A DNA stretch of 17,816 nt, from NCBI GenBank assembly GCA_902362365.1, contig CABIVQ010000058.1, positions 1 to 17,816 on the forward strand, in the 5' to 3' direction. This DNA comes from Clostridiaceae bacterium. GTDB taxonomy: Bacteria; Bacillota; Clostridia; Peptostreptococcales; Peptostreptococcaceae. Below, one piece after another: positions 1 through 6,222 of the stretch. The notes beneath the pieces are model-generated. The model worked only from the letters and a program-made list of their open reading frames with translations, had not been told where the DNA came from and made no database searches. Position 1 is the first letter of the stretch. The number at the start of each line of letters is the position of its first letter. Position numbers and translations under genes: made by a program.

Positions 1-82
1 CCATTCCGAACACAGAAGTTAAGCTCTTTAGCGCTGATGGTACTTGGGGGGCAACCTCCTGGGAGAGTAAGACGTAGCCACG
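1..82 (+). rRNA. rrf: 5S ribosomal RNA, 3' part (5' end outside window)
   Basis: The window opens inside a 5S rRNA gene. The block CCATTCCGAACACAGAAGTT followed by AAGCTCTTTAGCGC is the conserved loop B/helix III region of Firmicute 5S rRNA, and GGGAGAGTAAGACG near the end matches the usual GGGAGAGTAGGACG. About 82 of roughly 117 nt are present. The 3' end is placed at the CCACG just before a T-rich stretch and is uncertain by a few bases. It is probably the last gene of an rRNA operon. Confidence 0.93.
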
Positions 83-134
83 TAATCTTTTTTTATTTTT
101 ATATTATCAATAAACTTATATTTAAAAAAGATTG

Positions 135-192
135 CTCTATATTAATATCCTTTCTTCTTACAAGATTGAATATCAATGTAGAGTTATTTTTT
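135..192 (+). terminator. Probable Rho-independent terminator of the rRNA operon
   Basis: CTCTATATTAATAT (135-148) pairs with ATATCAATGTAGAG (170-183), giving 14 pairs with one G-U and one A-C mismatch around a 21-nt loop. A T-rich tail (TTATTTTTT) follows at 184-192. It lies 50 bp beyond the 5S gene and 97 bp before the next gene. A plain T-run at 88-94 directly after 5S could also contribute to termination. Confidence 0.6.
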
Positions 193-288
193 ATTTAAAT
201 GTGACAGTAGAATTGTATTTTTAAATATAGAGAACATTTTTATGCTAATATAAATATAGAGTCTATTAACTACTGGGAGGATAGTATC

Positions 289-1093
289 ATGGAGATAATA
301 AAAAATTTAAGAAAACAGGGGATAAGTGAAAGCTTAATAAAAGATATATTGTATTTTAGAAAATACTATAGCTTAGATGAAGAATTAAAATATAGAATAA
401 CAAAATCCAATACATATTTTTACGGAAAAGACATCTTATCAATGTGCATATCATCAATATTAGAAGGGGAGAATATTCTTCTATCAGGACCTAAAGCAAC
501 AGGAAAGAACTTATTAGCAGATAATTTATCAGAGATTTTTCAAAGACCACAATGGAATACATCATTTCATATAAATACAGATAGTTCTACATTCAGCCTT
601 AGATTATAGAAGGATAATAGATGTACCAGGATACGAGAGAATTAATTTACATCCGGCTACAAGATTTATAGGTACTATGAACTATGAATATGCAGGAACA
701 AAAGAACTAAATGAAGCTCTAGTATCTAGGTTCATGGTGGTAGATATACCTGCAGTAGAGGAGGATAAATTAAATTTGATTTTAGATAATGAATTTCCAG
801 ATGCAGATAAAGAAAAATTAAATCAATTTGTAGGTATCTTTTTAGATTTACAATTGAAATCTCAAAATGGGGAAATATCTACGAAGCCTATAGACTTAAG
901 AGGCTTAATAGCATCTTTGAAAGTTATAAAAAGAGGATTAAAGCCAATACAGGCAATTAATATGGGCATGACGAGTAAAACCTTTGATATATATGAAAAG
1001 GAAATAGTAGGAGACGTTATCAGAACAAGGATTCCAGAAAAATGGAATAGTGAAGATATATTTCCATGTAACCAAGTACATAAGTATAAATAA
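289..1093 (+). pseudogene. MoxR-family AAA+ ATPase, broken by internal frameshifting deletion
   Basis: The start at 289 has a GGGAGG ribosome binding site at 275-280. The first reading frame gives 106 residues with a Walker A loop (GPKATGKN, about residues 67-74) and the MoxR-type stretch HINTDSST, then shifts and stops at 609. The family resumes one frame over: VLHSALDYRR, then IIDVPGYERINLHPATRF, GTMNY and the arginine-finger region NEALVSRFMV, ending at 1093. The segment normally between these blocks, which carries Walker B (LDEIN in relatives) and part of the ATPase core, is gone, roughly 45 codons by my recollection of the family. MoxR ATPases act as chaperones with VWA-domain partners, and such a partner follows 20 bp downstream. 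With Walker B lost and the frame broken, an active ATPase is very unlikely. A sequencing or assembly fault is possible but would not easily remove a whole segment. Confidence 0.85.
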
Positions 1094-1113
1094 TTGCTTC
1101 AATGGGGGATATT

Positions 1114-2889
1114 ATGAAGTGGATATATAATAACTATGAATTTGATAATAGAATTAATAATTTAGCATGGACTATTTGTGGAGACTATAGTTACGATATA
1201 GATGTTTTAGAAATGGATTATTCATCAAAGGAAGTTTCTTTATATTTTGGCATAATAGCAGGTGCTAGAAGAAAATATGTAGATTGGAATATAGTAAAAA
1301 AGTATTTGATACATAGGATAAGTAAAGGTTATGAAAAAGATATAATATTAGATTTGGTACAAATAGTATTAAATAACTTAGTAGAATCTAAAGTTATTGA
1401 AGATAGGCCAGGTATAGAAGAGATAAGAGCCAAAGCCTATAGAGATATTATTAATAGATTTGCTAAAATATATAATGATAATATTTTGCAAAATATAAAA
1501 TATACATTAATATTAGAGGGAATGGGAAAACATCCTTCTGTAGATGGATTAAGCCGTAGATTAATCAATGAAATTAAGAATATTAATTTAAATAATGAAA
1601 TAATAGAGATATTAAAAGATGTAGATAGTATATATATAAAATACTTTAATACTATTGCTAATGACTTAGATAAAAATGAGCGAAGCGATTCGAAAGAATA
1701 CAAGGAAATAGATATAGATTTTGACACATTCTCTGATTTTATGTATGAAGAATTATATAGTGATGAATATGAGGCATTTATTGAAAATGAAATTGATTCA
1801 ATATCATCTTCTATGTTAGTAGAAAGTGTAGGAGAAATTAAGTTATCAGATAGCAGAAATACATCTAATAGAGTTATCTATGTAGATGAAGAAACTGCTA
1901 GTAAAATTTATGAAAAGATAGAGTACTATTATGGTAAATCATATCTAAATAAAAATGAAATTAAAAAAGTAGAAACTAAAAATTGTAGAAATATTCATGA
2001 AGGTTGCAGGGTACATTTTACTGAAGGTGTTTTAAGATCAGAATGTAAAAATGTATTTCAAGTAAAGTATGTAACTAGGCATAAAGAAAATAATTTAAAG
2101 AAATATAGAGAAAAGATAAAAATTTATAAAAGAAATATTAATAAATTAACAGAAAATATATCTAGAATACTAATTGAAGAAAGTATAAATGATAGAGTTT
2201 ACTCTGATTGTGGCACTATAGATGCAAATAGAGCATGGAGAGTTGGAAGAAGTAGTAATAATAAAATATTTTATAAAGATATAGAAAATGAAAAGGGAAG
2301 GTATGTAATAGATATACTTTTAGATTCAAGTGGTTCACAAAGTAGGAATCAATATAGAGTTGCAATACAAGCATATATAATAGCAAGTGCATTAACTATG
2401 GCTAAAATACCAAATAGGGTGACTGGATTCTCTAGTTTTTTAGATTATACTATATTAAAAAGATTTAGAGATTATAAGGATCCTGTGAGCATAAATGAAA
2501 ATATATTTGAATATTTTTGTACAGGTAACAATAGAGATGGGTTAGCTATAAAGTGTATATGTGACGGACTAATAGAAAGAGAAGAAGAAAATAAAATATT
2601 AATTGTTTTGAGTGATGGAAAGCCTAATGATGTAAAGATAGGTGCAGAAAAAGAGAGAAGTATAAGAGGGGAATCTGCCTATAAAGGAAAAATAGCAATA
2701 AAAGATACAGCTAATGAAGTAAGGCTAGCGAGACAAAAAGGAATTTTAGTACTTGGAGTATTTACAGGAAAAGAAAATGAACTTACTGCTGAAAAAATGA
2801 TTTATGGAAAAGATTTTATATATACTAAAAATATAGAGAGATTCTCAGATATTGTTTCTATGTATCTGAAGAAAATAATTAGAAATTAA
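1114..2889 (+). CDS. VWA-domain protein, NorD/CobT-like partner of MoxR ATPase
   Basis: A protein of 591 residues. The C-terminal third is a von Willebrand factor A domain with the MIDAS metal site DSSGS (about residues 404-408), a downstream TGNNRDG stretch and LSDGKPND, the arrangement seen in NorD-like and CobT-like proteins. The N-terminal two thirds are charged, largely helical-looking and acidic around residues 190-230. I saw no signal peptide, so it is probably cytoplasmic. In such pairs the MoxR ATPase and the VWA protein together remodel or metallate a target enzyme, as NorQ/NorD and CobS/CobT do; the target here is unknown. An in-frame ATG at 1102 exists, but the GGGGG at 1104-1108 is correctly spaced only for the ATG at 1114. 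The gene is intact although its ATPase partner upstream is broken. The next locus is a cobalamin-riboswitch cobalt transporter, which makes a cobalt/B12 link tempting but unproven. Confidence 0.8.
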   Translation: MKWIYNNYEFDNRINNLAWTICGDYSYDIDVLEMDYSSKEVSLYFGIIAGARRKYVDWNIVKKYLIHRISKGYEKDIILDLVQIVLNNLVESKVIEDRPGIEEIRAKAYRDIINRFAKIYNDNILQNIKYTLILEGMGKHPSVDGLSRRLINEIKNINLNNEIIEILKDVDSIYIKYFNTIANDLDKNERSDSKEYKEIDIDFDTFSDFMYEELYSDEYEAFIENEIDSISSSMLVESVGEIKLSDSRNTSNRVIYVDEETASKIYEKIEYYYGKSYLNKNEIKKVETKNCRNIHEGCRVHFTEGVLRSECKNVFQVKYVTRHKENNLKKYREKIKIYKRNINKLTENISRILIEESINDRVYSDCGTIDANRAWRVGRSSNNKIFYKDIENEKGRYVIDILLDSSGSQSRNQYRVAIQAYIIASALTMAKIPNRVTGFSSFLDYTILKRFRDYKDPVSINENIFEYFCTGNNRDGLAIKCICDGLIEREEENKILIVLSDGKPNDVKIGAEKERSIRGESAYKGKIAIKDTANEVRLARQKGILVLGVFTGKENELTAEKMIYGKDFIYTKNIERFSDIVSMYLKKIIRN

Positions 2890-2980
2890 TAGAAGTATAA
2901 AAATGATAGACAAAAAAGAAGGAATATAAAATAGCATATAGAAATACATTATTAGTAAGAAAAAATTAAATACAAATATT

Positions 2981-3137
2981 GATGGGTTCTAGAAATTAGA
3001 TTAATAGGGAAAGAGGTGTGATTCCTCTACAGCCCCCGTTACTGTAATGTAGACGAAACTTTTAAAATACCACTGTGATAATCAAACTCACGGGAAGGAA
3101 AAGGAGTAGGATGAAGCTAAGTCAGGAGACCTGCCTA
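2981..3137 (+). promoter_or_regulatory. Adenosylcobalamin (B12) riboswitch
   Basis: The conserved elements occur in order: GGGTTCT near 2984, AATAGGGAA (3003-3011), GGTGTGATTCC, CAGCCCCCGTTACTGTAAT (about 3030-3048), CCACTGTG paired with CACGGGAAGG (about 3070-3098), GATGAAGCTAA, and the B12 box GTCAGGAGACCTGCC (3121-3135). All core parts look intact. This RNA binds adenosylcobalamin and lowers expression of downstream transport or biosynthesis genes. The 2890-2980 stretch before it should hold its promoter; TAGACA at 2907 and TAAAAT at 2927 are only a poor match. The first downstream ORF is a short one at 3176, then cbiQ and cbiO. Confidence 0.95.
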
Positions 3138-3153
3138 TTATATATTTAAATAA

Positions 3154-3172
3154 CTTTTTCGGGGAGGAAAAG
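3154..3172 (+). promoter_or_regulatory. Hairpin enclosing a ribosome binding site below the riboswitch
   Basis: CTTTTTC (3154-3160) can pair with GGAAAAG (3166-3172) around the loop GGGGA, with one G-U pair. The GGGGAGG ribosome binding site (3161-3167) for the ATG at 3176 lies in the loop and stem, so the fold would hide it. This is a candidate translational output of the riboswitch. An alternative hairpin (ATAAGTCAC with GTGATTAT, 3179-3202, one bulge) follows. Confidence 0.4.
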
Positions 3173-3175
3173 ATT

Positions 3176-3280
3176 ATGATAAGTCACGTATTTAGTGATT
3201 ATATTGTGAAATTAAGGCCTAACCAATTAGTTAGGCTATTTTTGTACTATAATCAAAACAGAAAGAAGAAATTAATATGA
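3176..3280 (+). CDS. 34-codon ORF after riboswitch: leader peptide or remnant of lost gene
   Basis: An ATG 8 bp after a strong GGGGAGG opens a frame of 34 codons beginning MISHVFSDY and ending QNRKKKLI. Its TGA overlaps the cbiQ ATG (ATGA, 3277-3280), as in translationally coupled genes. I recognise no family. In cobalt ECF operons of this type the gene at this position is normally cbiM, so the strong ribosome binding site may be left over from a deleted cbiMN segment. It could also be a leader peptide, or chance. A small terminator-like hairpin lies inside the frame at 3217-3243. The ORF itself is real as a reading frame; that it is translated is inference. Confidence 0.3.
   Translation: MISHVFSDYIVKLRPNQLVRLFLYYNQNRKKKLI
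3217..3243 (+). terminator. Small intrinsic terminator between riboswitch and cbiQ
   Basis: GCCTAAC (3217-3223) pairs perfectly with GTTAGGC (3230-3236) around the 6-nt loop CAATTA, and TATTTTT follows. It could be the transcriptional output of the riboswitch, stopping transcription before cbiQ when B12 is plentiful. I did not find a convincing anti-terminator partner upstream, so it may instead be the end terminator of a deleted gene. Confidence 0.6.
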
Positions 3281-3966
3281 TAGTAATAGATAAATATGCT
3301 TATTCAAATACCTTAAGAAATAAAAATCCGAGTGTAAAGTTTACAATAGGGTTAATATTTTTAGTTGCTTCTATGATAATAAAAAATTTAATAGCTTTAT
3401 CGCTTATTATTTTATTAATGAGCATAATCATAGTATCTATAGCTAAGATAGATATACACGATTACATTAAACTACTTAAGATACCAATGATATTTTTGCT
3501 TATGAGTATAGCGATGACGCTAATAAATATATCTGATGACTCAACCCTACTAATAAAAAGTTTTAGTATAGGTCAAAGATATATAGGTTTTTCAAATGAG
3601 TCTATAAATACATCAATGCACATATTATTTAGAGCAATGTCGTGTTTAACATGTGTATATTTTATTATGTTAACAATACCATTTAGTCAATTATTAATAA
3701 TATTTAAAAAATTACATGTTCCAAGTATTATATTAGAATTATCTATGCTAATCTATAGATTTATATTTATATTTATGGAAGAGGTCGCAGATATACGTAA
3801 ATCTCAAGAATTAAGATTTGGATATATTAATTTAAAAACATCTTATAAATCCTTTGGACTGCTAGGTAATTTATTGTATAAAAGAATGATGATTAGATAT
3901 GAAGAAATGTGTATATCGTTAGATGTGAAACTATATGATGACACATTTCATATAGTAGGAGAGTAA
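3277..3966 (+). CDS. cbiQ: Cobalt ECF transporter transmembrane (T) component CbiQ
   Basis: A protein of 229 residues with several hydrophobic segments (about residues 20-57, 66-85, 112-145 and 150-170) followed by a basic cytoplasmic region. That region holds RKSQELR (about 174-180) and a second RYEEM stretch (about 207), where EcfT/CbiQ proteins couple to the ATPases. In the membrane, CbiQ joins the ATPase CbiO to the cobalt-binding CbiMN unit. The last motif ends SLDVKLYDD, where many relatives read RGYDG. The start at 3277 has only a weak AAAGAAG site upstream and overlaps the stop of a 34-codon ORF, which suggests coupling. cbiO follows after 1 bp. Expression is probably under the B12 riboswitch. 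No CbiM or CbiN is present beside it, so it may rely on a distant S component or may no longer carry cobalt. Confidence 0.83.
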   Translation: MIVIDKYAYSNTLRNKNPSVKFTIGLIFLVASMIIKNLIALSLIILLMSIIIVSIAKIDIHDYIKLLKIPMIFLLMSIAMTLINISDDSTLLIKSFSIGQRYIGFSNESINTSMHILFRAMSCLTCVYFIMLTIPFSQLLIIFKKLHVPSIILELSMLIYRFIFIFMEEVADIRKSQELRFGYINLKTSYKSFGLLGNLLYKRMMIRYEEMCISLDVKLYDDTFHIVGE

Positions 3967-3967
3967 T

Positions 3968-4786
3968 ATGTTTAAAATAAATAATCTTACATATCAGTAT
4001 GAAAAAGAAAAACTGGCTTTATTAAATATAAATATGGATTTTAGTAAAGGTGATATAGTAGGTGTAATAGGAACCAATGGCTCTGGAAAATCGACTTTAT
4101 TTATGAATATGATGGGTATTTTAAAGCCGAGTGTAGGTAACATTATATTTAATAATGAGCCTATTAAATATAATAAAAGAAGTTTATATGAGTTAAGAAA
4201 AGAAGTTGGGATTGTTTTTCAAGATCCAGAAAAGCAAATATTTTATTCTATGGTCTATGATGATATAGCATTTGCTTTAAGAAATATAGGTATAGAAGAA
4301 AACATTGTAAAGGAAAGAATTCTAAATGCTCTAGAAGCTGTTAATGGTTTGGATTTTATTGATAGGCCTGTACACTTTTTAAGTTACGGACAAAAGAAAA
4401 GGGTAGCTATAGCATCAGTTATAGCTATGGAAAATAAAATTGTTTTACTAGATGAACCAACAGCAGGGTTAGATCCAGTCAGTACTAGAGCTATAGTTGA
4501 AATTATAAATAATTTAAAAGGTAAAGGCGTAAAAATCGTTATTTCTAGCCATGATATGAATTTAATATATGAAATATGCGATTATATATATGTTTTAGAT
4601 CAAGGTGAAATAATTAATGAAGGTAGTACTGATGTAGTTTTTAATGATGAAGAAAAAATATTAAAAGCAGGATTAGAATTACCTTGGTTAGTAAAGCTTC
4701 ATAGAAACTTAGGTTTACCATTATTCAAAACAGAAGATGATTTATATGACTTCTGGCATAATTCAAAGAATATAGTAAATCGCTAA
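3968..4786 (+). CDS. cbiO: Cobalt ECF transporter ATP-binding (A) component CbiO
   Basis: A protein of 272 residues with all ABC ATPase motifs: Walker A GTNGSGKS (residues 35-42), Q-loop FQDPEKQIF (about 86), signature LSYGQKKR (about 138), Walker B IVLLDEPTAGLDP (about 157-169) and switch histidine SSHD (about 193). The Q-loop sequence DPEKQIF and the LSYGQ form of the signature are typical of CbiO/EcfA. It hydrolyses ATP on the cytoplasmic face to drive metal uptake through CbiQ. It starts 1 bp after the cbiQ stop, with GGAGAG overlapping the end of cbiQ as ribosome binding site. A terminator follows at 4853, closing the unit. Confidence 0.88.
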   Translation: MFKINNLTYQYEKEKLALLNINMDFSKGDIVGVIGTNGSGKSTLFMNMMGILKPSVGNIIFNNEPIKYNKRSLYELRKEVGIVFQDPEKQIFYSMVYDDIAFALRNIGIEENIVKERILNALEAVNGLDFIDRPVHFLSYGQKKRVAIASVIAMENKIVLLDEPTAGLDPVSTRAIVEIINNLKGKGVKIVISSHDMNLIYEICDYIYVLDQGEIINEGSTDVVFNDEEKILKAGLELPWLVKLHRNLGLPLFKTEDDLYDFWHNSKNIVNR

Positions 4787-4791
4787 ATCAG

Positions 4792-4845
4792 CCCTCAACC
4801 TATTTTAATATAGATTGAATAAATAAATAACCCTTAACCTATTTA
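4792..4845 (+). repeat. Two imperfect 15-bp direct repeats after cbiO
   Basis: CCCTCAACCTATTTT (4792-4806) recurs as CCCTTAACCTATTTA (4831-4845), 39 bp later, with 13 of 15 bases the same. They lie between the cbiO stop and its terminator. Function is unknown; the repeat may be chance or a trace of local duplication. Confidence 0.4.
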
Positions 4846-4852
4846 ATTTAGG

Positions 4853-4891
4853 TACCCTAAAATTTCTCCAAAGTTTTAGGGGTATTTTTTT
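4853..4891 (+). terminator. Rho-independent terminator after cbiO
   Basis: TACCCTAAAA (4853-4862) pairs with TTTTAGGGGTA (4874-4884) with one bulged G, and is followed by seven T residues (4885-4891). It separates the cobalt transporter from the downstream lipoprotein gene. Confidence 0.85.
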
Positions 4892-4894
4892 GTA

Positions 4895-4923
4895 TTTACA
4901 ACTGTATATACAGCTGGTACAAT
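4895..4923 (+). promoter_or_regulatory. Sigma-A type promoter of the BMP lipoprotein gene
   Basis: TTTACA (4895-4900) and TACAAT (4918-4923) are separated by exactly 17 bp, each one base from consensus. It sits directly after the upstream terminator and about 40 bp before the GTG start at 4963. The spacer contains a perfect palindrome. Confidence 0.75.
4902..4913 (+). promoter_or_regulatory. Palindromic operator candidate CTGTATATACAG in promoter spacer
   Basis: The 12 bases CTGTATATACAG are their own reverse complement and lie wholly between the -35 and -10 boxes. The form TGTATATACA resembles operators of GntR-family (YtrA-like) repressors. A dimer bound here would block RNA polymerase. 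The regulator itself is not in the window. Confidence 0.5.
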
Positions 4924-4962
4924 TAATGTGTATATTTAAAATACTTAAGGGGGAAGTTTATC

Positions 4963-5982
4963 GTGAATAAAAAAATGAAGTCAATACTTGCAACTGGCCT
5001 AAGCTTAATAATGACTTTAGGACTAGTAGGGTGTAGCTCATCAAGAAATGATGACATACAAGATGCAGAAAATAAAGAAAAATATGAAATAGGAATAGTG
5101 CTAGGAGAAGGCGGAGCAAATGACCAAAGTTTCAATCAATCATCATTAGAAGGATTCGACAAAGCTAAAAAAGAACTAGGTGTGACAGGAAGTTATCTAG
5201 AATCAAATCAGCAAGCTGATTACAAACCTAATATAGAGAATTTTGTAGATAAAGAAGTTGATTTAATAATAGGAGTAGGCTATACAACGGCGGCATCAAT
5301 GTTAGAAGCAGCAGAGTTACATAAAGATATGAAATTTGTTATGATAGACCATAATTATGAAGAAGAAGGTAAAGAAATTCCTGATAATATGGCATGTGTT
5401 ACTTTTGATGAAAGAGAAGTATCTTATTTAGTTGGACTAATAGCGAGCAGAATGACGGAAAGTGGTAAAGTTGGATTTATAGGTGGAATGAAAGATCCTA
5501 ATATAACTAGATTTGAAGAAGGTTTTGAACTAGGTGTAAAAGCAGGCAAAGAAGGTGTAACATTATCATCTCAGTATGCGAACTCTTATGATGATGCTAG
5601 TTTAGGTAAATCTATAGCTAATCAAATGTACTTAAAAGGTGTGGATGTCATATTCTCAGCTGCTGGAAATGTAGGAACAGGAGCTATAGAAGCAGCTAAG
5701 GAACAAGATAAACTGGCAATAGGAGTAGATATGGATCAAAATAGCTTAGCTCCAGATAACGTAATAAGTTCAGCTATGAAAAGAGTTGATATAGGAGTAT
5801 ATGATATAATAGAAAAAGCTTCAAAAGGTGAATTTGAAGGTGGACAAGTTACAGTTTATGGGTTAAAAGAAGGTGGAGTAGGCATAGCACCTACTACAAG
5901 TAAAAATGTTCCAAAAGATGTATTAGATTTTGTCGAAGCTGAAAGTCAAAAGATAATTAATGGAGAAGTAACTTTAAAATAG
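4963..5982 (+). CDS. BMP/PnrA-family lipoprotein, probable purine nucleoside receptor
   Basis: A protein of 339 residues. A basic start, a hydrophobic stretch and the lipobox LVGC (Cys24) mark a lipoprotein anchored outside the membrane. The mature part begins with EIGIVLGEGG then DQSFNQSSLEGF (about residues 54-65), the signature region of the BMP/TmpC/PnrA family, and has the later GVDMDQNS region of periplasmic-binding folds. PnrA-type members bind purine nucleosides for an ABC importer. The start is the GTG at 4963, since AAGGGGG (4947-4953) is well spaced for it and too far from the ATG at 4975. It stands alone, with its own promoter and no nucleoside permease or ATPase genes beside it, so its transporter must be encoded elsewhere. 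The exact ligand is not readable from sequence. Confidence 0.85.
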   Translation: MNKKMKSILATGLSLIMTLGLVGCSSSRNDDIQDAENKEKYEIGIVLGEGGANDQSFNQSSLEGFDKAKKELGVTGSYLESNQQADYKPNIENFVDKEVDLIIGVGYTTAASMLEAAELHKDMKFVMIDHNYEEEGKEIPDNMACVTFDEREVSYLVGLIASRMTESGKVGFIGGMKDPNITRFEEGFELGVKAGKEGVTLSSQYANSYDDASLGKSIANQMYLKGVDVIFSAAGNVGTGAIEAAKEQDKLAIGVDMDQNSLAPDNVISSAMKRVDIGVYDIIEKASKGEFEGGQVTVYGLKEGGVGIAPTTSKNVPKDVLDFVEAESQKIINGEVTLK

Positions 5983-6108
5983 TATAATTAATTGTCGATA
6001 TTTAAAATAAAATGTACTATAAAAATATTTGAAATATATAGGATATAGTGTAACAATATAAATATAAAGAATACTTCTATGAAAGAAGAAATATAAATGA
6101 GAGCCATG

Positions 6109-6184
6109 AAGGTTTTTATATGTAATATATAGCTTTTAATTATTAAGCAAAGTTATATAGAATTGCATATAAAAACCTTTTTTT
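6109..6184 (+). terminator. Large hairpin with T-tract: terminator or importer leader attenuator
   Basis: AAGGTTTTTATATG (6109-6122) and CATATAAAAACCTT (6166-6179) are perfectly complementary over 14 bp. The 43-nt loop contains nested short stems (TATATA 6126/6154, GCTT/AAGC 6132/6145), and the T-run covers 6178-6184. It could end the lipoprotein transcript 127 bp upstream. However, it ends only 38 bp before the receptor gene start, leaving little room for a promoter between. It may therefore sit inside the importer leader RNA and act as an attenuator. The rest of the 240-bp gap is AT-rich with no clear promoter. Confidence 0.7.
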
Positions 6185-6222
6185 ATGCTTATTCATGATA
6201 AATAAAACTCAGGGGGATAAAT

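Noticed and set aside
201..231. Possible promoter GTGACA / TATAGA before the MoxR pseudogene
   Set aside because: The 19-bp spacing and weak -10 box make it too uncertain to list as a feature.
1102..1113. Earlier in-frame ATG for the VWA protein
   Set aside because: The GGGGG run lies directly after this ATG and is positioned for the ATG at 1114, so the earlier one overlaps the ribosome binding site.
6097..6132. 11-codon leader peptide MRAMKVFICNI
   Set aside because: No good ribosome binding site, and no run of a telling amino acid; kept only as a thought within the attenuator finding.
5983..6222. Search for a NiCo, T-box or other known riboswitch ahead of the importer
   Set aside because: No conserved core of a class I know was found; only the hairpin with a T-tract is supportable.
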